64,000 nt of DNA from assembly GCA_016280955.1 (NCBI GenBank), contig JAEEHV010000065.1, positions 29,951 to 93,950 of the forward strand, read 5' to 3'. The notes under the pieces were generated by a model, which had not been told where the DNA came from, ran no database searches, and saw only the letters and a list, made by a program, of their open reading frames with translations. Positions 8,727-15,960 of the stretch are shown here, in pieces. This stretch comes from Candidatus Gastranaerophilales bacterium. GTDB taxonomy: Bacteria > Cyanobacteriota > Vampirovibrionia > Gastranaerophilales > Gastranaerophilaceae. A program made the translations under genes and the position numbers. Each line of letters begins with the position of its first letter. Position 1 is the first letter of the stretch.

Positions 8727-8735
8727 ATTATAACA
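8727..8735 (-). promoter_or_regulatory. extended -10 promoter inside the putative invertible segment, facing left
   Basis: On the minus strand these bases read TGTTATAAT, a perfect extended -10 element identical to the one driving the recombinase gene. The upstream minus-strand DNA is T-rich without a good -35. In the orientation present here, transcription would run left, toward the 3' end of the recombinase gene and away from the polysaccharide operon. Inversion between the two flanking repeats would place it at about 8803-8811 facing right, some 150 bases ahead of the epimerase start. Confidence 0.5.
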
Positions 8736-8825
8736 GAAACATTTTGGAAAAAAAGTATTTCTTAATAAATGTAATATTCATTTTTTTTATTTAATCATAT
8801 ATTCCAGAATCCGCTCATAATACTA

Positions 8826-8866
8826 ATTATAAATCTCTTTACTTTTTGTATAGAAAGTTAAAGGAA
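8826..8866. repeat. putative recombination site 2 (right repeat of invertible segment)
   Basis: This is the partner of the site at 8665-8705. It is an imperfect palindrome with arms CTCTTTACTTTTT and AGAAAGTTAAAGG around GTAT (8835-8864). The 20 bases at 8833-8852 are an inverted copy of 8686-8705 with one mismatch. ATTATAAATCTCTTTA is a direct copy of 8665-8680. The segment enclosed by the two sites is about 130-160 bp and contains no gene. Confidence 0.6.
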
Positions 8867-8961
8867 TTAGGCTAACAGGCGAATATAGTGATCTACAGAA
8901 ACTTTATTTCATATTTTTCTGATTCACATTTTTAAACTTTTTAATTTTGAAGGGTGGAATA

Positions 8962-9810
8962 ATGAATAACATAAAAGTATTAGTAACAGGAGCTAATGGT
9001 TATATTGGAAAACATGTAGTTGATACTTTATTAAACAAAGGTTTTAAAGTTATTGCTTGTGATTTTTCCAACACAAAAATAAATGCAAAAGCAGATTTTA
9101 TCAATTATGATATTTTAAACAATAGTGAAAATAAAAATTTATATGATTTTTTTGACAGGCCAAACCATATTATCCATTTAGCTTGGCAGGATGGTTTTAA
9201 TCATTATGCAAATAGCCATATTGACAATTTATTAAAACATTACTACTTCTTAAAAAATATGATTGATGGCGGCTGTACTTCACTGTCAATTATGGGAACG
9301 GCTCATGAAATCGGATATCATGAAGGACAGATAAATGAAACTACTCCTTGTAACCCGTTATCATATTATGGAATCGCAAAAAATACACTGAGGCAACTAA
9401 TCTTTGTTTATACAAAAGATATGAATATCTCTATAAAATGGTTAAGGGCATATTATATCGTCGGTGATGATTACAATAACCATTCGGTATTTACAAAGAT
9501 TTTACAAGCAGCTCAAGAAGGCAAAAAAGAATTTCCTTTTGTAAAAGGCACTAATCAATATGATTTTATTGACATAAAAGACCTAGCTGAACAAATAGCA
9601 ACTGCAAGTACACAAACAAAAATAAACGGAATAATAAATGTTTGTAAAGGTGAACCTACTTCTTTAAAAGATAAAGCAGAAGAGTTTATAAAACAAGAAG
9701 GTTTAGATATAAAACTCAAATATGGAGTTTTTCCTTCCCGCAAATATGATTCGCCGGTAATATACGGAAACATCTATAAAATTTCCGAAATCATGGGAGC
9801 TAATGCATAA
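8962..9810 (+). CDS. NAD-dependent nucleotide-sugar epimerase/dehydratase
   Basis: The 282-residue protein is an extended short-chain dehydrogenase/reductase with a Rossmann motif TGANGYIG at residues 9-16 and the catalytic Y-x3-K as YYGIAK. It is expected to epimerise or dehydrate a nucleotide-linked sugar in the cytoplasm. The start is the ATG at 8962 behind AAGGGTGG; a TTG 15 bases upstream is also in frame but overlaps that ribosome binding site. It is the first gene of a three-gene operon with an acetyltransferase (TAATG overlap) and an RgpF-like protein. No clear promoter lies between the putative recombination site 2 and this start, so expression may depend on the switch. The substrate sugar cannot be told from sequence. 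Confidence 0.85.
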   Translation: MNNIKVLVTGANGYIGKHVVDTLLNKGFKVIACDFSNTKINAKADFINYDILNNSENKNLYDFFDRPNHIIHLAWQDGFNHYANSHIDNLLKHYYFLKNMIDGGCTSLSIMGTAHEIGYHEGQINETTPCNPLSYYGIAKNTLRQLIFVYTKDMNISIKWLRAYYIVGDDYNNHSVFTKILQAAQEGKKEFPFVKGTNQYDFIDIKDLAEQIATASTQTKINGIINVCKGEPTSLKDKAEEFIKQEGLDIKLKYGVFPSRKYDSPVIYGNIYKISEIMGANA

Positions 9811-10460
9811 TGAAAAAGTTATTAAAAAAATTTAACGAATTATTTTTCAAAGAAAAAATTCGTAATAACGTACGCATTATTAGAATATTATTCTTTCGCT
9901 TTGCAGTACCGAACATCGCAACAGGTCTTATAAGACCAAACCTGGAACAAGTCGGCAAATGCACATATGCAAACAACGATTTATATATAGCTTCTCAAAA
10001 AACTAAAATAGGCAGTTTTTGCTCTATAGGAATGAGGGTTGTTATCGGTCACGGCAAACATCCTTTAAACTTTTTATCAACATCACCGTATCTTTATTTT
10101 GATGAATTGGAATATAAAGACCCAAATCAAGTAACACACAGCGAATTTTGGAAGTGTGAACCCGTTGAAATCGGTAACGATGTATGGATAGGTGATGGAG
10201 TTTTTATTAAAAATGGTATTAAGATAGGTGACGGAGCAGTTTTAGGTGCAAGAGCGGTTATTACAAAAGATGTTCCACCATATGCAATTGTTGCGGGTTG
10301 TCCTGCAAAAATCATTAAATATAGATTTAGCGAAGAAATTATTAATGAATTATTAAAACTTAAATGGTGGGAACTTGATGATAACATAATTAAAAAAATA
10401 CCTTATGACAATATTAATTCTGCCATCAAATTTATCAAGGAGGTACAAGGTGAAAAATAG
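9810..10460 (+). CDS. hexapeptide-repeat O-acetyltransferase (CatB/XAT type)
   Basis: The 216-residue protein has the left-handed beta-helix hexapeptide pattern of the xenobiotic/CatB acyltransferase group. It shows KIGSFCSIGMRVVIGHGKHP near residues 65-85, and the typical tail VEIGNDVWIGDGVFIKNG...IGDGAVLGARAVITKDVPPYAIVAGCPAKIIKYRF. The His of GHGKHP and the WIGDG loop are the usual acetyl-CoA and catalytic positions. It probably O-acetylates a sugar of a surface glycan. Its ATG overlaps the epimerase stop (TAATG), and its own end overlaps the next start by 11 bases, so the three genes are translationally coupled. Confidence 0.88.
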   Translation: MKKLLKKFNELFFKEKIRNNVRIIRILFFRFAVPNIATGLIRPNLEQVGKCTYANNDLYIASQKTKIGSFCSIGMRVVIGHGKHPLNFLSTSPYLYFDELEYKDPNQVTHSEFWKCEPVEIGNDVWIGDGVFIKNGIKIGDGAVLGARAVITKDVPPYAIVAGCPAKIIKYRFSEEIINELLKLKWWELDDNIIKKIPYDNINSAIKFIKEVQGEK

Positions 10461-11451
10461 ATTATTAATATATTTTTTCTATGATAAAGATGGTATTGTT
10501 GACGATTATGTAACGTATTTTTTACAAGCTTTTAAACCCTATTGTAAAGAAATTTGTGTTGTTGTTAACGGATTTTTAACAGAAAACTCAAAAGATAAAT
10601 TAAGCCTTTGTTGCAATAATTTGTTAATAAGGCATAATGAAGAACTTGATGTTGGTGCATACAAACATGCTCTCAACCAGTATGGATTTGATTTTATAAG
10701 AGAAAACTTTGATGAATTAATACTTACAAACTTTACAATGTATGGTCCATTCTTTTCTTTAGATGAAATGTTCAAAAATATCGATAGTTCTAATTGTGAT
10801 TTTTGGGGACCTTTTAAATGGTACATTGCTGAAGATAAATATAGACACATACCTTCATTCCTAAATGTTTACAAAAAAAACATATTAAAATCAAATCACT
10901 TTAAAGAATACTGGGATAATATGCCTTATATAGAAACGTATAGCGATTCCGTTTCAAAACATGAACAAAAACAAACAAAACATTGGATAAGCTTAGGATT
11001 TAAAGAAGGTGTATGGATAGATGATTCGGAGTATCAGGAATATTGGAACAAGCATTGGCCGCTATATTGTGCTGATTCTTTATTAATAGAGAATCGATTT
11101 CCTTTTGTAAAAAGAAGAGTTTTTTATTTAGATAATTTTCAATTAAATATATTTAATGTAACAAAAAACATCCTTGAATTTATAGATGACAAGACCTTTT
11201 ACGATGTCAATTTAATTATTGATAATTTGAAGAGAACTCAAGGAGATAAATTTAAGAATTATAAATATAAATTAAAGTACTACAAATATAAAATAATGAA
11301 AGTTATATCAATAAGTAAGAATTTAAGAAAGCATTACAAAGATAAATTTACAAACATAACACAGACAATAGCTTATATTAGATATATACAGGATTTCCGA
11401 ACGGGGAAATCAATAAGTCATTTAGGACAGCACCAGAACAGGCAGGGATAA
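10450..11451 (+). CDS. RgpF-like rhamnan/polysaccharide synthesis protein with foreign C-terminal tail
   Basis: The start is the GTG at 10450, which follows a strong AAGGAGG; an in-frame ATG at 10405 lies inside the upstream gene and lacks a ribosome binding site. The 333-residue protein begins VKNRLLIYFFYDKDGIVDDYV and contains the RgpF-family stretch RHNEELDVGAYKHAL, then ELILTNFTMYGPF and CDFWGP. RgpF-like proteins act in rhamnose-rich polysaccharide assembly. The usual family length is greater. Here the last 20 or so codons read, out of frame, through DNA that in another frame encodes an integrase C-terminus. The gene is therefore most likely 3'-truncated and fused to debris. Whether the product still works is unknown. 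Confidence 0.75.
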   Translation: MKNRLLIYFFYDKDGIVDDYVTYFLQAFKPYCKEICVVVNGFLTENSKDKLSLCCNNLLIRHNEELDVGAYKHALNQYGFDFIRENFDELILTNFTMYGPFFSLDEMFKNIDSSNCDFWGPFKWYIAEDKYRHIPSFLNVYKKNILKSNHFKEYWDNMPYIETYSDSVSKHEQKQTKHWISLGFKEGVWIDDSEYQEYWNKHWPLYCADSLLIENRFPFVKRRVFYLDNFQLNIFNVTKNILEFIDDKTFYDVNLIIDNLKRTQGDKFKNYKYKLKYYKYKIMKVISISKNLRKHYKDKFTNITQTIAYIRYIQDFRTGKSISHLGQHQNRQG

Positions 11452-11630
11452 AGAACTTCCGTTTTCATGATTTACGGCATACAGTTGGCACACGTTTGGT
11501 TGCAGGAGGGAGTGATTTACAAACAGTAAAAGAGTATTTGGCACACAGCGACCTTAAGACCACACAGAGATATCTTCACCCTGTAAATGAAAATATGAAA
11601 AAAGCAGTATCAATTTTGGATAATTTTTAA
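11382..11630 (+). pseudogene. C-terminal remnant of a phage-type tyrosine integrase
   Basis: In the frame ending at the TAA of 11628-11630 the sequence encodes GFPNGEINKSFRTAPEQAGI, then HDLRHTVGTRL, EYLAHSDLKTTQRYLHPVNE and a final helix. These are the His-x-x-Arg box, the His of box III and the tyrosine nucleophile of the integrase family. There is no start and a TAG lies just upstream (11379-11381), so only the last 80 or so codons survive. It overlaps the 3' end of the RgpF-like gene in another frame and ends 109 bases before tRNA-Lys, a usual integration target. It therefore marks the scar of a lost element. Confidence 0.8.
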
Positions 11631-11739
11631 ATTAAGGTAAACCATGTTGTTGCAATTTCACATTGTTTTTAATAAAATCTGATTAAGGATTACACAAATA
11701 TTACACAAAAATGAATTCAGTAATCCTGAAAAGCAATCT

Positions 11740-11812
11740 GGGTGCGTGGCGCAGTTGGTAGCGCAGTTGACTCTTAATCAATTGGTCGTGGGTTCGAGTC
11801 CCACCACACCCA
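11740..11812 (+). tRNA. tRNA-Lys (anticodon CTT)
   Basis: The 73-base cloverleaf is complete. The acceptor GGGTGCG pairs with CACACCC (one C-A mismatch), the D-stem is GCGC/GCGC, the anticodon stem GTTGA/TCAAT encloses loop CTCTTAA with anticodon CTT, and the T-arm is GTGGG-TTCGAGT-CCCAC. The discriminator is A and CCA is not encoded. A terminator follows directly. An integrase remnant lies upstream, so this gene was probably an attachment site. Confidence 0.93.
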
Positions 11813-11819
11813 AATAAAG

Positions 11820-11850
11820 AAGGTTCTCTTTTGGAGAGCCTTTTTTATTT
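11820..11850 (+). terminator. rho-independent terminator of tRNA-Lys
   Basis: AAGGTTCTC pairs with GAGAGCCTT (one T-G pair) across a short TTTTG loop, followed by TTTTATTTT. It begins eight bases after the tRNA and fits a classic intrinsic terminator. Confidence 0.85.
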
Positions 11851-11969
11851 TGTAAACAGTTACTATAGGTTTTCAGATACAGTTGTGATTGATATATAGT
11901 TTCTGTACTTATTGAATCGCTATTAATACCTTTTTTTATGATAAAATATTACTGTAACAGGAGTAAAAA

Positions 11970-12080
11970 ATGACAAAACAAGCCGTTATATTATCAGGTG
12001 GGTATATATTATCTGTGGACATTAGATGCGATTATTTAGGCAAGGATGCCTGTTTTAGGGCGAATGAGGCTGATTTATAG
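11970..12080 (+). pseudogene. 5' stub of a sugar-1-phosphate nucleotidyltransferase
   Basis: An ATG with a good AACAGGAG ribosome binding site opens a 36-codon frame whose first residues, MTKQAVILSGG, are the standard start of a nucleotidyltransferase Rossmann-like fold (normally followed by xGTRL). After the glycine pair the sequence becomes unrelated and stops at 12078-12080. A phosphoheptose isomerase gene lies 1.3 kb downstream, so a heptose-1-phosphate nucleotidyltransferase is the likely parent. The upstream bases TTATGATAAAATATT resemble those upstream of gmhA. The assignment rests on a short match and is tentative beyond the fold. Confidence 0.55.
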
Positions 12081-12103
12081 GGTAGAGATTTGCCGGACTA
12101 TTC

Positions 12104-12229
12104 TTGCACTTTTGTCCGTATTTTTGCACTATTTTGCACTGATATTTTTGTTTTTCAGCATGTTTTATGCCTTACCCCCCTAATATATTTGAATATTTAC
12201 CCCGTGCAAATTTGTGCATAAAAGTGCAA
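12104..12229. repeat. helically phased TTGCAC / GTGCAA box array
   Basis: TTGCAC occurs at 12104, 12124 and 12134, and its inverse (GTGCAA, GTGCAT, GTGCAA) at 12204, 12214 and 12224. The spacings are 20 and 10 bases on the left and 10 and 10 on the right, and the arms are inverted around 12167. Same-face spacing suggests cooperative protein binding (operator, replication iterons or recombinase arm sites). There is no gene in this stretch. Function unknown. Confidence 0.5.
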
Positions 12230-12416
12230 AAATAATTTATCTTTTAGTTTGATATGTGTCGAAATATCTCTGAGATTGAGATTTGGGACTTGATGTTTCT
12301 GCGAACCAGAGACATTAATGTGTGTGAGGTAATTTATATGACAATGAACATATTTGTCTTACAATAAATGATATTATTAAAAAAATGGATGAGATGTTAA
12401 ACCGGTTCGGCTAAAA
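12230..12416. other. non-coding decayed DNA
   Basis: No intact gene is seen. A short frame ending at 12412-12414 encodes CLTINDIIKKMDEMLNRFG without a usable start and looks like the tail of a lost small gene, directly abutting the next fragment. Confidence 0.4.
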
Positions 12417-12629
12417 ATGGATATTTTAAATAATAGCACTAGGCTTACTGATTCTATTCAAAACCTGGCATAAAGCCTATATTATGGGGAAATATGTTCA
12501 CCTATTGTTGGTGCTGTTGATAAACAAAAGCAAATACAATTAAACAAAACTGATGCTGGCTTTAAAGCAAATCAAGTAATTAAAAGTGAATTTGCCATAA
12601 TTAAAGAGACTAAAACGATCTCCATCTAA
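12417..12629 (+). pseudogene. small gene interrupted by an in-frame TAA
   Basis: A 71-codon frame runs from the ATG at 12417 to the TAA at 12627. It encodes MDILNNSTRLTDSIQNLA, a stop, and then SLYYGEICSPIVGAVDKQ and further polar residues in the same frame. Its start lies two bases after the stop of a short upstream frame. The good continuation after the stop suggests one nonsense mutation in a small accessory gene. The family is not recognised. Confidence 0.45.
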
Positions 12630-12734
12630 TAGTTAATTGCATCTTGTTCTGCATGTTAAATTACAATAAACCATGATAAAAATTAAGTTTAATATGAATA
12701 TGGCTTATTTTGTACTAGTATTAATGATTTCATT

Positions 12735-13244
12735 ATGTTCTATTGTATTTTTTTTATGTTGTATTTAATTATAGTAAATAATTTTTATAGTTCTCCTGCC
12801 ATCTTTCCATTAGTTTTATTTGGTATTATTGATGCAATATTTATTTATTTGCTATGTAAAACTGACAGTTTTGTTCAAGAATTATCAATTAATGAAAACG
12901 ATGTCATATTTAATTGTATTAATGGTGGAAAAAAGCAAGTAAAATCTATTAAATTAGATGATATAGAAAGTTTTTATTTAGATATGGATATAAAGTGGTT
13001 TACTCCCGTATATTATTACACTTTTTCTGTTAAACTAAAGAATTCTGATGAGGTACAAACTTATCACGGAAAACATCAAGAATCACAATTGGGAATTTGT
13101 TCTCTTTTTGATATACAAGAAATGTTACCTAATTTCACATATAATATTATGTCAAATAATAAAGAACATAATGAACTTGTAGATAATTGGGTCTATTACG
13201 CACAAAATAAAAGATTTAACTATGATAATAAAAACTCAAAATAG
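12735..13244 (+). CDS. membrane-anchored hypothetical protein, probably frameshifted at the 5' end
   Basis: The 169-codon frame encodes two hydrophobic segments at the start (up to about residue 41, ending FIYLLCK). A soluble part follows that resembles a small PH-like or beta-rich domain (VIFNCINGGKKQVKSIKLDDIESFYLD). No ribosome binding site precedes the ATG. A different frame starting at an ATG at 12673 encodes a natural-looking membrane start (MNMAYFVLVLMISLCSIVFF) and runs into this frame at a run of eight T at 12748-12755. A one-base change there would join them into a better two-helix protein. The gene may thus be broken, or switchable by slippage. Function unknown. Confidence 0.5.
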   Translation: MFYCIFFMLYLIIVNNFYSSPAIFPLVLFGIIDAIFIYLLCKTDSFVQELSINENDVIFNCINGGKKQVKSIKLDDIESFYLDMDIKWFTPVYYYTFSVKLKNSDEVQTYHGKHQESQLGICSLFDIQEMLPNFTYNIMSNNKEHNELVDNWVYYAQNKRFNYDNKNSK

Positions 13245-13372
13245 TAATAACACAGTTATATAATTTTATAAAATACCAATATATCTAATTTGTTACCCCA
13301 TGTATCGTTTTTCTGCTGATAACAATAATGAATATCTTTTCATGATAAAATATATTCATAAGGATTGAAAAA

Positions 13373-13942
13373 ATGGATATAAATAATTACATTCAGAATT
13401 CCATAGAAACAAAAACTAAAATACTCAATGATAGCCAAATGCAAGCTAATATAAGAAAAATGGCAGATGTGATAGTTAATGCTTATAACAACAATCGGAA
13501 AGTATTAACAGCCGGTAATGGTGGTTCTGCTTGTGATTCTCAACATATAGCCGGAGAGCTGGTCGCAAAATTCTTTATTGACAGACCGGGATTAAATGCT
13601 ATTGCTCTTGTTAATTATATTTCTTCTTTAACAGCAATTAGCAATGACTTTGGGTATGAAAAGTCTTTTTCAAGACAAATCCAAGCATTATCTGAATCCG
13701 GAGACATATTTTTAGCTCTTTCAACATCTGGTAATTCAAAAAATATAATTATTGCATTAGAAGAAGCAAAGAAAAAAGGACTAATTACAATGGGATTGGT
13801 TGGTAATAATAAGTGCAAAATGGATGATTTGTGTGATTACATAATCCACGTTCCCTCAACTGTTACCCCAATAATTCAGGAGTCTCATATAATGATTGGA
13901 CATATAATTTGTGCATTAGTTGAAGAAACCCTTTTTGCATAA
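13373..13942 (+). CDS. gmhA: phosphoheptose (sedoheptulose-7-phosphate) isomerase
   Basis: The 189-residue protein has the SIS-domain signature of GmhA: TAGNGGSACDSQHIAGELVAKF near residues 45-67, ALSTSGNSKNI near 116-126, and a C-terminal QESHIMIGHIICALVE. It converts sedoheptulose 7-phosphate to D-glycero-D-manno-heptose 7-phosphate, the first step to activated heptose for LPS core or capsules. The length matches the family. A ribosome binding site AAGGA and an upstream TGATAAAATATA precede it. It stands alone: the matching nucleotidyltransferase upstream is only a stub, and no kinase or phosphatase of the pathway is visible in this window. Confidence 0.92.
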   Translation: MDINNYIQNSIETKTKILNDSQMQANIRKMADVIVNAYNNNRKVLTAGNGGSACDSQHIAGELVAKFFIDRPGLNAIALVNYISSLTAISNDFGYEKSFSRQIQALSESGDIFLALSTSGNSKNIIIALEEAKKKGLITMGLVGNNKCKMDDLCDYIIHVPSTVTPIIQESHIMIGHIICALVEETLFA

Positions 13943-13949
13943 TCACTAA

Positions 13950-14133
13950 GGGGTGAAATAATATTCATTGGAGTATTATAACTTTTACCATCCATAACAA
14001 CACATTTAGCAAATGGTCATTCGCTATCAGTAAAAGGGATTATCCAAGTATAGAGGACAAGTCCTAATTTCTGAGTTTGATTATTGAAAACTTTTGTTTC
14101 AAATAACATAAAATTTTTATCTTTTAAATTCAT
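13950..14133 (-). pseudogene. small gene with in-frame TGA
   Basis: From the ATG at 14133 (ribosome binding site AAGGGA), the minus strand encodes MNLKDKNFMLFETKVFNN and reaches a TGA at 14017-14019 after 38 codons. It then continues in the same frame with PFAKCVVMDGKSYNTPMNI up to the gmhA end. The continuation looks coding, so this is probably a nonsense-mutated, 3'-truncated gene coupled to the frame at 14138-14374. No family recognised. Confidence 0.35.
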
Positions 14134-14137
14134 AATT

Positions 14138-14374
14138 TTATCCCTTCTTTTTTGTGTCAAATACTAATATTGCTCCGAATATATTTTGTTTGGTTATCAG
14201 AATCAATAAGAGATTCCTTTGCAAATAAGTATTTTTCTCCAGCATATTCACATCTAACTTTTTACAAACTATATTGTTTTCACAAACCAGTTCAATGACT
14301 TTATAGTCTCCTGAATCGTTGTCTTCAAAATTTCTAATCTTTGTCAGTTTATAAACACCATATAATTCAAACAA
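14138..14374 (-). pseudogene. small hypothetical gene, probably frameshifted
   Basis: The 78-codon frame starts MFELYGVYKLTKIRNFEDND. After about codon 45 the alternative frame (AGEKYLFAKESLIDSDNQ) reads more like protein than the annotated frame (LEKNTYLQRNLLLILITK). A frameshift near 14240 is therefore likely. It lies in a decayed stretch and is followed by another broken gene in the same direction. Function unknown. Confidence 0.4.
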
Positions 14375-14531
14375 TCATTTATTTGTATAAACAAATGCTA
14401 TGTTACAAAATAATCTTGGTTAAAAAAAGATATAACTGTCCTATTGGCGAAACATTAATAAAGTATTTATAATGAGTTGCCAATATTAGCTGAAAAAATA
14501 AAAACTAGACGTCTCCACAGGAATAAAGATT

Positions 14532-15956
14532 TTAGCGGTTTTCATTGCAATATTTCTTACTTATTTTCAAGAATTGCATTATTTGTTTAAAATTGAAAAT
14601 AATAAAAACAATATAAAAAATCAAATACAGCACAAAACCAAACAAACCACTTATACACCAACTCCCAAATATAAAAATAGTTGTCAACATGATTTCAAAT
14701 AAAATATTTTTGCATATTTGTATATTAATATAATTTTTCAAAATAATTTCTGCTAGAATACAGCGAATAATTAAAGCAACAATTATAGACATAACCGCAT
14801 AGTCTAAAGAATGTAATATTGTACAGCTTATATATGCCAACATTATACTTATTCCAACCGATGTTAGATTAATAAATAGCAATTTTCGTTCCAGTCTTAA
14901 TGCTTTCAGATACGTATTAATCAAAAGTGCCATTTTACTTTCAAATACAATCATCGGGAACAAAATTGCCATATATTTGAAACTCTCGGCATATTCAGGT
15001 AACCACAAAGAGAATATTTTTCTTACAGGCAAATATAACAGCAAAGATGAAAACACAACAATCATTAATAAAGAACGTATTTTGGTATAAAGATTTTCAA
15101 GCTCATATCTATCTACTCTTTTTAACATTGGAAAAAGTACCATAGCTATAGAATTAATAAATATTAATAACAAGCTTGATATTGATAGTGTTAATGAAAT
15201 TCTTCCAAAAGTTTCAACATCCCAACACATTACAATTGCTTGTCTAATAACACCTATTACAAACATGCTGGCTATGTTGGATATCATCAGTACAAATCCG
15301 CAATAAATATTTACTTTAATTTCAGAAGCCACTTTTTTTATTGGATATGGCTTTGTTTTTACAATATCATGACAAACATTAAATATATAAATTGTCGCAA
15401 AAAATCTGCCTATTATTTCAGATATTATAAACCATTCAAAATCTCCTCTACCAAGCAAAATGCCAGATAAAGTAATGACTATATGCATTAATTTCTCAAT
15501 AATTAAACATTTAGCATATTCCTTAACTCTTCCCGTTGTTTGTAATAGTTGGTGTAATATTGCTCTCGGCATATATATAACTATGCACATACAGCAGCAA
15601 GCATAAACGAATTCTTTTTCATAACCTGGAAAATTTAATAGAGTTAATATGAATATAATTATACTTAGTATAGATTCAAAAACGGAATATGTTCTAAACT
15701 GGGCCGAAAAAAGCTTTTTATCAATTTTGTCGTAAAATTTTCCGCCGTATCTTAAATATATTCCGTCAAGCCATCCTAAACCCAAAAAACCAATATAACT
15801 TGCATAAAAAATATATAACTGATAATAGGAATACTGCGTAACGCCAATAAATTTAGGAAGTATCAAAGTTAAAACTGTACTTCCAATCAAACTGACTAAA
15901 TTAGCTATAAATGCCATTGACAAGTTTTTAAAAAAAGAGGTATTAAGAAAACTCAT
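14532..15956 (-). CDS. wzx: Wzx-type polysaccharide flippase
   Basis: The 474-residue protein is almost entirely hydrophobic, with roughly a dozen membrane helices. Its N-terminus (FFKNLSMAFIANLVSLIGSTVLTLILPKFIGVTQYSYYQLYIFY) is typical of the MATE-like oligosaccharide flippases. It should move undecaprenyl-linked repeat units across the inner membrane. It is the last gene of the minus-strand polysaccharide locus, four bases after the F420-hydrogenase-like gene. Together with the Wzy-like and Wzz-like proteins of the same cluster it indicates Wzx/Wzy-dependent assembly. Length is normal for the family. Confidence 0.88.
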   Translation of the reverse strand: MSFLNTSFFKNLSMAFIANLVSLIGSTVLTLILPKFIGVTQYSYYQLYIFYASYIGFLGLGWLDGIYLRYGGKFYDKIDKKLFSAQFRTYSVFESILSIIIFILTLLNFPGYEKEFVYACCCMCIVIYMPRAILHQLLQTTGRVKEYAKCLIIEKLMHIVITLSGILLGRGDFEWFIISEIIGRFFATIYIFNVCHDIVKTKPYPIKKVASEIKVNIYCGFVLMISNIASMFVIGVIRQAIVMCWDVETFGRISLTLSISSLLLIFINSIAMVLFPMLKRVDRYELENLYTKIRSLLMIVVFSSLLLYLPVRKIFSLWLPEYAESFKYMAILFPMIVFESKMALLINTYLKALRLERKLLFINLTSVGISIMLAYISCTILHSLDYAVMSIIVALIIRCILAEIILKNYINIQICKNILFEIMLTTIFIFGSWCISGLFGFVLYLIFYIVFIIFNFKQIMQFLKISKKYCNENR

Positions 15957-15960
15957 ATTC

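Noticed and set aside
14017..14019. In-frame TGA as possible recoding (TGA read as an amino acid)
   Set aside because: All clear housekeeping genes in the window read normally under the standard bacterial code, and the surrounding frame is decayed.
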